64,000 nucleotides of DNA, from contig JAUPFP010000158.1 in the NCBI GenBank assembly GCA_036925085.1, positions 1 to 64,000 on the forward strand, written 5' to 3'. The translations under genes and the position numbers were made by a program. The stretch comes from Brachycybe producta (taxonomy: Eukaryota > Arthropoda > Diplopoda > Playtdesmida > Andrognathidae). Shown here in pieces: positions 13,052 to 29,191 of this stretch. The stretch's first letter is position 1; every line of letters begins with the position of its first letter. The notes beneath the pieces were generated by a model. That model ran no database searches, had not been told where the DNA came from, and saw only the letters and a program-made list of their open reading frames with translations.

Positions 13052-13392
13052 AATAATATCCAACAAACACAAAAGCCTCTCTCGAAGTTACACGACGACG
13101 ACGACTTTTTTTTTTCTGCAAACGTTGCAACTTCGATCCGGAACCACCACTGACGACTAAACAACAAAATACATTAAAAAAAAAAGACCGACTTGAGCAA
13201 AATCAATGATAGATATTGATGAAATATATATATATGAGGCGACACCAAACGGCTGTGAGGAAAATTAATATTCAGTACAAGAAGCAAAATAAAAAAAATG
13301 ACAATTTAGCAATAAAAATTGCTGTTCAAGTTCAGTCCTCGCAAGAGCAACAACACTTTTCAGTCTGTGGAATATTTCAATAAACGCCTGCC

Positions 13393-13435
13393 ATTTAAAT
13401 AGACGCTGAGCGGTCTACCAGTTCAATTGACGTCA
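13393..13435 (-). promoter_or_regulatory. Putative core promoter: CRE plus TATA-like box
   Basis: Read on the minus strand, an exact TGACGTCA (13,435-13,428) is followed about 26 bp later by TATTTAAAT (13,401-13,393). A second half-site TGACG lies just upstream. A start site about 30 bp downstream would give a 5' leader of roughly 320 bp before the ATG at 13,051. CRE close to a TATA box is typical of CREB-responsive genes; use in vivo is inferred. Confidence 0.45.
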
Positions 13436-13669
13436 TCAATGACGTAAATGACGAAGGCTGCATAAGCACAGCGGCAACTGCTGTCATCATTTTACACAGT
13501 CAACCGCCCCCACTTTACCACCTCCTCCTCCTCCTCCTACTGCAGCTGCATTTTTTCTCCTCCTTTTTTTTTCAAACACACTTTTTCTTGTGTTCTCGAT
13601 TCCACCCATCATTGTCTAATGTTCAGCTTTTGAGATTTCTTAAATTTCAACAAAAAATATAAATCGATT

Positions 13670-13860
13670 ATGATCGTTTATAAAACAGCTGATTTTCGAC
13701 CTCTTTCTGATTTATTCTGTTTTTCAAACTCTTTTCAAAAAAAAGCTAAATTAAAAGAAACTAGAAAGTGTTTTAGAATCTGGAAGGGTCAGCTACCCTT
13801 CTAGTTTTTGAAAACATTTAAGTTTCTCTTAATTTTGCGCCTGAAAGGAGTAGAATTGAA
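13670..13860. repeat. IR-A repeat with central deletion
   Basis: Only the outer halves remain: AACAGCTGATTTTCGACC then GTGTTTTAGAATCTGGAAGG joined directly to CTACCCTTCTAGTTTTTGAA, about 190 bp. The whole central palindrome has gone, which shows that shorter derivatives of the family exist. Confidence 0.75.
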
Positions 13861-15070
13861 GTTCTATTGGATTCAAAGAAAAATTAAAAATAGAAGATTG
13901 AATTACTTTTTTTATTTTAATCACGTATTTTAAAATTTATTAAAAAATGTTTAAATTTTGTTTTAAAAATGTCTAAAATTTAAACATTTTTGGATGATTT
14001 TTTTATTAAAAATTACTAAAAAATTATAAAAAATTATCAAATTATAAAAAATTATAAAAAAATTGAAATTAAAATTATAAAAAAACTATTAAAAATTATT
14101 TAATTATAAAAAATACAAATTAAAAATCATAATAAAGTGCAACAAATTGATTTGCATAAAATTGAAAAACAAAATTTACACAAAAAAACCTGATTTAATG
14201 CGACAACTGGGTAGATAACAATTGATCCATTGAATTTTTATTAATAATTATAAATTATAATAAAGTATTGTTCAAAGTAAACTTTCCCAAAATTGAATTT
14301 TTTTTATGATTTTAAAATATATCTTTTCTAAAACTTTTGTAAAAAATTTTCATTTTTAAAATTATTGAAGAGAGGGTAAAATTAAGGGTATTTTTTTGCA
14401 AAATATTTGCATGTTGCACCTATGTGAGTAGGGCCCCCATATAGGGCCCGTGGACCATAATTTGACCAAAACTAGTTCTAAAGTTTAAACAGATGCATTG
14501 AAAATTTCACCAATAAGACACAAAACTTGACAAGGACCAAGGACACAAACGCATTTCAATTGTGGGAGGAAAGTGTAGAACACACCTGCCTTTCGTTTCT
14601 GGTCCCTGGATGACAAACACCGGCGGGGATTACTAACCACCCCCCCTTTTTACCCCTTTTGTTTAATTCATTCACCATTCATCATACAATAAATACATTA
14701 TTTCTCTGAAAAGTCTATATAGAAACATAAAATGAATCAAGTTTTAGGTCATAAATGTATTTTTACTATTGGCATTTGCGTCAGACATAGAGTTCTAATT
14801 AATGCTATCACACGGCCACACAAGTAAAAGAAAGCCACATCACCACCGTCATACATATTCATTCATTCATTAGGAGATTCTAATAACGAGAAAACAACTT
14901 TTAGAGAGAAATGACGATGCTGTCTCATCCACACACCCTTGATGGCAAAATAGAAAATTCACCGCCACCATGTATGAGTCATTCTCACATCCCCGGAGTC
15001 ACCACCACCTGACAAAATACATTTTAGCAAAAAATAAAATTACACAGAATATGAACTACTCTCTCTCAAA

Positions 15071-15314
15071 GGGGCGACTGAATAAGCGCCAAATTGAACA
15101 AACGCCAAACTGAATAAGCGCCCAAATGGAAGAAACGCCAAACTGAATAAAAGCCAAAAATTTGGCGGTTATTCAGTTTGGCGTTTGTTCCATTTGGCGC
15201 TTATTCAGTTTGGCGTTTGTTCCATTTGGCTTTTATTCAGTTTGGCGTTTGTTCCATTTCGCGTTTATTCAGTTTGGCGTTAGTTCAGATTGGCGTTTGT
15301 TCAATTTGGCGCCC
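15071..15314. repeat. Inverted minisatellite, about 32-bp unit
   Basis: The right half repeats GTTTGGCGTTTGTTCC plus ATTTGGCGCTTATTCA about four and a half times. The left half (15,071-15,158) is the same unit in reverse orientation, about two and a half times, and the two meet near CCAAAAATTTGG at 15,154-15,165. Half-units of 16 bp differ mainly in TGTTCC versus TATTCA. The array is open in one frame, but the period is not a multiple of three and no coding signal is present. Confidence 0.85.
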
Positions 15315-16238
15315 CCTCCCAAAAAAACCTCAAGAATAACCGAAATGAACTAGGAAACCAACAAAATTATGTGTGTCTGTGCCAAGTTGAGTAACTAACA
15401 AAAACCATTCAAACAAAATTTCAGTAAAAAAAAGCAGAAGCACGCAATTTTGTAATTTGCGTGTAAATTAAAAGCTGGATACAGTTGATCAATTTCGACT
15501 TGTCAATCCTGAGCGTGAGAACAATCGCATTTGTTCAAAATTGTAATTTGCTTAAAATAATGTGTGGAAAATGAGGAATTATTTAGAGAGAAAAATAAGC
15601 CCTATCCACATATAACAATTAAAAAAAAGAGACCATAATTGGTGGCAATGTTGAGAGACAATCATTTTTGGATTGTCAGTCTTAAAATTGCCAACAATTT
15701 CTGTCTAACGTAAAGTGTGTATGTCATATAGACCTACTGTATGAGGCACATGCAGGCGTTTACTTTGCAATATAAGGTATGAAGGGTGCACTATTATGGC
15801 GTCTTAAAACACTATATACATGTAGTATAGTGATTGACGCCATATACAAACACTCACTTGCTTCAAAATTTCACATACATTTATTGTAGGTCTTGCGTAT
15901 ATATCTTAGTTAATAGTCACTTTAATGTCATGCAAGTTGCATAACGGGTTTAATAATATATCGAATTATTAAATATTTCATAAAAATTTCAGAACAAATT
16001 TTTTTTTTTTGAAAATGGCTGAAGTTATTCAGTAGGTGCAATCTAAAACTATCTCATCAGACATTTAATTAATACTACTTTTGATATGTTATGTACAATT
16101 TCAAAAAATAATAATTTGCACATTTTCGAATTTAGTTTTTCCCTTAAAACATAACAATTGAAACTGTTATGACAGAAATAGACATGTAATATATGACGAA
16201 TCATGTTTGTGTCACAAATAACACAAAGAATCAGGAAC

Positions 16239-16337
16239 AAAATGTGCCAAGTTTTTTCTTCAGTTTGCGTCTTTGTGTCACAAATGACAACAAAATGACA
16301 CAAAGACGCAAACTGAAGAAAAAACTTGGCACATTTT
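16239..16337. repeat. Perfect 42-bp hairpin, 15-nt loop
   Basis: Positions 16,239-16,280 are the exact reverse complement of 16,296-16,337; the arm starts AAAATGTGCCAAG and ends TTTGTGTCA. No mismatch is present, so the arms are either young or kept alike by conversion. It lies in a gene-free stretch; no mature small-RNA features can be inferred from sequence alone. Confidence 0.9.
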
Positions 16338-16488
16338 TTTATTATTGGCAAAAATGAATCAAAGTTCCATTAGAATACACATCCTGATTCCTAATCTTTT
16401 AATTGGTATTGCATGCCTGATTTTTTAAGTTGTCATTGCAGGCAACAAAAAACCCAATAGAAGACGCATGTAGACATGTCTTCTTTTT

Positions 16489-17075
16489 TCAAGAAGTACA
16501 TATAGGCCTACAATGTAGGCCCTACGGTTGGGGGTCACTACAGCTACCAAGGCTCACAAGCGCTACTAGGGGGAGAACCGCTACTTGGGTCACTACAGCT
16601 ACCAAAAAATAGGGGACAAAATATAGACGTTTTTTCATCACTTTTTCGTCACTACAGCTAAAAAAAATAACCCTTTCTCTCTAACCTAACCGAACCTTAC
16701 CTAATGAAACCTTACCTAACCGAGCCTTACCTAACCGGACCTTAACGATCCTAACCAAAAAGTACCGATACTAACGGAACCTAACCAATCCTAACCGATC
16801 CTAACCAAACCAAACCGAATCTTACCGATCCAAACCAAACCGAACCTTACCGAACATAATGAAAAGTAATCGAACATAATGAAACCTAACTGAACCGAAT
16901 GTAATGTAAACTAAACGTATTGATAAATAAAAAGGCCTATATTTTTTAGTAGCTGTAGTGACCCTTTTGATGAAATAAAGGTCTACATATTTTTTTTGGT
17001 AGCTGTAGTGACCCAGTTAGCTGTAGTGAGCCAGTCCCGGCCCTACAACTGTAGGCCTATATGTCTACTTCTTGA
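16489..17075. repeat. Foldback element with internal CCTAACC-type array
   Basis: The ends match in inverted orientation: TCAAGAAGTACATATAGGCC on the left and its near reverse complement on the right, followed inward by TAGG(GCC) and by GGTCACTACAGCTACC versus GGTAGCTGTAGTGACC. The interior (about 16,675-16,910) is a degenerate array of words such as CCTAACCGAACCTTACC. Each end also repeats the CACTACAGCTA box two or three times. Confidence 0.8.
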
Positions 17076-17244
17076 TACAGTGTAAACATACACACAGACT
17101 AAAAAGTTTCTCGTCACTGTTTTGTTGACAATGACAACACATTTAAAAGTACTTTTTACGTGCGTCACACACACACATATGTAACAAACAAACAAACAAA
17201 CAAACATCGAAAGAAAAAAAAATCAACAATATTTCAATTTTTAT

Positions 17245-17353
17245 TTTCAAATGTCATTTGCGCAAATGTGCAATATGCATTTTCATTTTTGCTATTAGCT
17301 AAATAGCAAAAATGAAAATGCATATTGCACATTTGCGCAAATGACATTTGAAA
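17245..17353. repeat. Perfect 52-bp hairpin, 5-nt loop
   Basis: The arm 17,245-17,296 is exactly complementary to 17,302-17,353; the loop is AGCTA. The arm contains ATTTGCGCAAATG, itself palindromic. The transcript of either strand would fold into an almost loopless 52-bp duplex. Confidence 0.9.
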
Positions 17354-17814
17354 TAATGGTCTTTCATCATTAATTACAATCACAAGCACACACACACACA
17401 CAATTGTTATAAGTTATCAGTAACCATTTACACACTTTTTCTTCACCGTCATCAACTTTCATTTTAACTGTTGCAATCACTCCAAATTTACAAAATGCAA
17501 GCAAAAAGTATTGTGTGAAGAAGAATGTCTGTGTGGATTTTTCACAAACGCAAACAGAGACATGCGCGCACGCACACAATGGCAAATTTCGCAAAGAATT
17601 CAATTAAATAAAGTAAAAAACATCATGCTTAACACGTGGACAGAAACCACTTTTAGCTTTTTCTTTTTCAGCAGCATTTTTTCACTTGAATAATTATTAT
17701 TAATATTAATAATTATTATACAAATTGCCTACGTAGCAGTAGAATGCTCAGCATAATTAACAATCAACAGAAGGACGGAATGATGAGAATTATAATACTC
17801 GTGTTGCTAACCTC

Positions 17815-18038
17815 TAAGGGCGTTCAGAAACAAGCCACTTTTAGTGGTCGAGTAGGACTACAAAAAGTGGTACCGACAACTCGAGACTACATTACACAAC
17901 AATTTTTTGCAGTTCACCTCAACTCACTTCTCAACCATTGGTAGTCGACTTGAGTAGTTGATTGGTTTCGGCCACACTGCCGACCACTTTTTGCAGTCCC
18001 TCTTGATCACTAAAAGTCGCTTGTTTGTGAGCACCTAA
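17815..18038. repeat. IR-C MITE-like element (TAAGGGCGTTCA ends)
   Basis: Starts TAAGGGCGTTCAGAAACAAG and closes with CGCTTGTTTGTGAGCACCTAA in inverted orientation. Inner arms share CACTTTTAGTGGTCGA and ACTACAAAAAGTGGT with their partners GACCACTTTTTGCAGT and TCACTAAAAGTCG. A second copy is at 63,105-63,350. Ends beginning (T)AGGGC with short inverted repeats recall hAT-type non-autonomous elements, but that assignment is inference. Confidence 0.7.
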
Positions 18039-18404
18039 CGGCACTTGGTACACAGACCACTTTTTGATTGCAAAATGAAGTTGCAGGTGGTTGGGCTGTG
18101 GTTGCAATATATTTTTAATGAAAAGATTCGACGTGATCGGTTTTGACGACAACCAGACTTCATTTTGCAGTCGAAATCGGCCATCAAAACTGATCTGTGT
18201 GTCTAAATACGTTAGTTGGCTTGAAACACAACTTTGACACTGAGCCTCAAAAAGATCAGTGAGTGGCCCACACGCAGACACAGGTTTTGTTCATTCTTCA
18301 TCCACAATTACAATGACCCCTTCATTAAAATGCATCTCTAGGGTTAACAAGCTCATTACGAGTTTTTCAGAAGAAGAAAAAATCGAAACTTTGTTTAGAA
18401 AAAT

Positions 18405-19170
18405 TGTTAGCTAGAAACAAGAAGAGTGATTTGAATAAGTTTCAAATGAACTTTTTATAACAGTCTGAAGAAAAAAAAAAAACCGACCAAATTTCAGCAA
18501 TTCCATACCATAAAGCTGGGTACGAAAGGGCATTTATAGCTTGTCCTTCTAGGATTGTCAACCCTGGACTGTCTCTCAAAATCGTCACAGAAGTGTATTT
18601 TTCAAATTGTACCCAGGCAGAGCCCATCATTGCAAAGTTGATGATTTCAACAAATGCATAAATTCTCACGTTCCAAGGCTTGTCAATCCACGTCACACAA
18701 ACCATCAAATTTTATTCAGTTCATGGACCGAATTAACAAAATCCACCAAACACACAAGACATTTTTGGCGCCAGAATTGATGCAGCCTAAACCTTACCTT
18801 ACACGAACCACTCTGTGGTGCCACATTGATTACAAGGGGCAGGGTTGTTCATACGAACCACTGCCACTGTTTTTTTTTTTTGCAACACAGTGGCAATAAG
18901 TAGTTGAGTCTAGCCTCAAGTGGCGACCACCACCTGTTTGTCAGTGATGATCAAGGTCATACTAGTGGCCCACACTGACATCAGGCCAATTGTTTTCAAT
19001 TGTGGTTCCAGCGTTAAGCAATTAAGCCACGTCAACCACTCTGTGGCAATAACAAAGTCTCTCCAGGACATTTATTTTGAAAGATTATTTTTGTCTGTTT
19101 CTTTTTACTCTTCTAGTATCTAAGAAACCTTGAATTTCTTCTAACACTTCCGATTTTTCTTTTAAGACAG
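18405..19170. repeat. IR-A halves flanking about 600 bp of other sequence
   Basis: The left part (18,405-18,480) contains TTAGCTAGAAACAAGAAGAG and AACTTTTTATAACAGTCTGA; the right part (19,070-19,150) contains TTTATTTTGAAAGATT and CTCTTCTAGTATCTAAGAAA, the inverted partner. Between them lie an 88-residue minus-strand open frame (18,708-18,442) and short inverted words such as GAACCACTCTGTGG. It is either a long relative of IR-A or an IR-A copy split by a nested insertion. Confidence 0.4.
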
Positions 19171-19810
19171 CAGTTCATTAGTACCAAATTGGTCATTAAT
19201 AATTTATGAAGAAATAATTCAGTTTAAAGTTATCAGCTGATTGTAGTGACCCAGTCAGTCCACTTTGTCATAATAATGTTAATAATAATAATTAAGTCGT
19301 TACGCCTTTGATGTCACACCATCACATACCTTCAAAAACGTTGCCATCAGCACAAAATGAATCATTGACTTCGCATGTTGGCAACAAACGATTCAATATA
19401 ATATATTGTGCTCACAATATGATAAAATGATTTTAATGAATTGCAAAAGCGTGCAAATTGCTAATAAATTACAATTTTTCACTAAAATTCGCACGCACGT
19501 TTTTCATTATAGTAATTGCGAAGTGTTGGTCCAACTCAATTGCATCCAAACACATCACGCTCCACAAAGTGTGTTTATTAATTATGGTAAACTTAATAAT
19601 TTTTTACCGTCTTGTCATTTAAAGGGGAAAACCCAAAGACACTCGGAAAAAAACATTTCGAAAAGCCCTCGTCAAAATTGCTTCGCCACTGAATTTTCTC
19701 CACAGTTGCCGTCGTCACCTTTGCAAAATCTGACAATTGTGTATCAAAACTATCAAAAAACAAAACAAATAATTCCATAAAGAAAACGTAAAACGATAGT
19801 TGGAACTCAC

Positions 19811-19861
19811 GCAAAACTGACGGTTGCCCCTCGATGTTAACGGTGATGTCAGATTCCATCT
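19811..19861 (-). CDS. Possible first coding exon of an unidentified gene
   Basis: ATG at 19,861 opens MESDITVNIEGQPSVL and is followed by a strong donor (TTTTGC/GTGAGT) at 19,811/19,810. A potential acceptor (TTTTTTGATAG) lies about 60 bp further, but the frame it opens stops quickly unless a further donor is used. I could not find convincing further exons to the left. It sits 280 bp downstream of the ABCC10 stop on the same strand. Short length makes chance likely; the annotation is tentative. Confidence 0.25.
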
Positions 19862-20141
19862 CAAATTCTGTCACGAGAACGATCACAAAAAATGTCAAGT
19901 GTTATAAAAATTATAGAACGTCACATTTCAATTGCACTTATCACACAATAACTCAAACAGCTTCACGTCCAAACGTCCAAAAACGAGTTCACGGCTGAAT
20001 TATACTTTATATAAATTACTAGAAACAGTTTTATGCTGTTATCACTTTAAAAAAATGTGAAACAGTAACGAAAAAAACATAAAACGGCTTCACAAGTTTG
20101 GCAGCATACATCAGAATGAGCATTTTATAATTTATAAAAAT

Positions 20142-27371
<7,230 letters not shown>

Positions 27372-27776
27372 GATGACACTTCTTCTAATATCTTATAATA
27401 TCAACAGACGGCAGAATCACAATCTTTAGACAAAATAGAAATTAATACACACATAAAAAATCAACAAGTTATGAAATTTCAAACACATATGTCTTGTGTT
27501 TTTCTTCAGTTTTCACTGACATTTGTTTACAATTTTACCTGAATCTTATAGTTTACTCTAAATTCATGTTCATTTTATGAAGACTTTCGCAGTTACATGT
27601 AGTTTTTCGAATATTTTTTTCCCAAATTCTAAAAGTTTCTCGTCAAATTTCGACGTTTCTCGGAATAAAATAAAAATCCACCCCTAAAGCCATGTGATTA
27701 TGACACGACCTAAGGCGCCTAATATCGTGCTGCCCTCTAGTGACATTAACAAGAAAGAGAACTACAAAAAAAAAAC

Positions 27777-27969
27777 ACAGGCGTCTGTAAACAGCTTCAG
27801 AATTTCATTAGCTCCGCCCTTTTATTAGCGTCAGACCAAATATCAACCAATTAAAAATAAAAAAGGCGGGCATTTGACTTCAGACCCAATAAAAAACAAA
27901 TTAGAAATCGATTACGCTCATAAAAGGCGGAGCCAAAGAAATTCTGAAGCTGTCTACAGATGCCTGTAT
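27777..27969. repeat. IR-D inverted-repeat element upstream of ABCC10
   Basis: Begins ACAGGCGTCTGTAAACAGC, closes GCTGTCTACAGATGCCTGT, with inner arms CAGAATTTC and GCTCCGCCCTTTTAT matched by ATAAAAGGCGGAGC and GAAATTCTG. About 190 bp. A relative is in the AREL1/L2HGDH shared promoter (38,251-38,444). Confidence 0.8.
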
Positions 27970-28751
27970 AAAACAACTCAAGATGAATATATAGAGGTAG
28001 ATAACTTCCATGTTAGAGAAAAACGTCTTGTATGAAAGAGCATTAATTATATAGCCTCTCTTCCGAGTTTTTCTTTATTGTTCTTATTTTTCATTATCGA
28101 TCTATTTTTCTTTATAAAGAAAACTTTGAATTTTTATACATGCGCTATTTGTTTAATCATTACGATGTAGTGAAATTGAAATTATTTTAGCTCTAAGTAC
28201 AGGTGACGCCATCTATTGGCTACACTTATCCATAGCAACTAATGACCCTAAAGTAAAAATCAAAAAAAATAAAAAAAGGCGCCAAACTCAAATCCTTCAA
28301 AAATAACAAACTCAAACTTTTTTTTTTAGAAGTAAAGTTTATGGAGCCCACATAAGTGATAAGGTGTATGGGTCGATAGGTAAGGCTAAACTCATTAACA
28401 TTTCATAGGAACTTTCATGTAAAAGTTGATGAGTTTAGAATACGACCCTAAGAACCAGTTTAGAGTTCAATAAATTTTTCTAAAATAGCCCCTCTTTTTA
28501 AAACTTTTTTCTTCTAAAAAAAATGATGTTTTCAATTATTGTTGTTTTTATTTTAGAAGCTAATTTATTACGGCATATTAAGCTCTAATGAAGCGCTCAG
28601 ACAAGGTGTTCAAAGTTTCCTTTTCTATCTGGTGTGTTATTAAAACGAAATGAATAATTAATATCCTTGGCTTTTTATTAGCAAGCGAGTCTGCTTAGAT
28701 TTATGTATATATAAAAAAAATTAAATTTCATATTTACATCTTATAACTTGT

Positions 28752-28752
28752 T

Positions 28753-28824
<72 letters not shown>
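28752..28824. repeat. AAT trinucleotide microsatellite
   Basis: About 24 uninterrupted AAT units. A shorter ATA run is at 44,783-44,816 inside the LPMO gene. Confidence 0.95.
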
Positions 28825-28826
<2 letters not shown>

Positions 28827-29191
28827 CTTAAAAGATTCGAGATTAGTTTTTAAATTTGTACACTTTTTCTAAAATACTTGAAAATAGTTTTAAATACACT
28901 TTCTTCTATTTTTTTTTTCCTCTAGAGATTGCTAAAATCTTAGCTCTGTGTTTATAATTATGCTAATTTGCTTTAAAGAATCCAACAAATGCCAAAAATA
29001 TATAAATAATAAATTCAATAGTTCAACAAACTTACTACCAACAACTGGAATACTAACTAGACTTTTAAAAAAATTGACCAGATTAAAATTGTGATCAAAA
29101 GAGATACTTGTACACCTTTTTTTTTCATAGCGTAGTTTGGAATTAAAAACTTTGGTCGTATTTGCAGCACTAAATGACGCTAAGTCCTCTT

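Larger units (their letters stand above)
27372..29191. other. Intergenic stretch between AREL1 3' end and ABCC10 5' end
   Basis: No coding exon seen. It holds the IR-D element at 27,777-27,969, likely within 400-600 bp upstream of ABCC10, and an AAT microsatellite. The left end is the AREL1 3' UTR side; AT-rich words abound but I could not choose a polyadenylation site. Confidence 0.6.

Noticed and set aside
13052-13072. Longer start for the single-exon gene
   Set aside because: The first codon would be TTG; ATG at 13,051 has a good context.
15071-15314. CRISPR-like array
   Set aside because: Repeats are contiguous with no unique spacers and are inverted about a centre; the DNA is animal nuclear.
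15162-15353. Open frame with repeated FGV/WRLF motifs
   Set aside because: It is read through the inverted minisatellite; the 32-bp period rotates frames and there is no coding signal.
19406-19780. 124-codon plus-strand open frame
   Set aside because: No domain, no splice partners, composition like surrounding AT-rich DNA; overlaps the possible minus-strand exon region.
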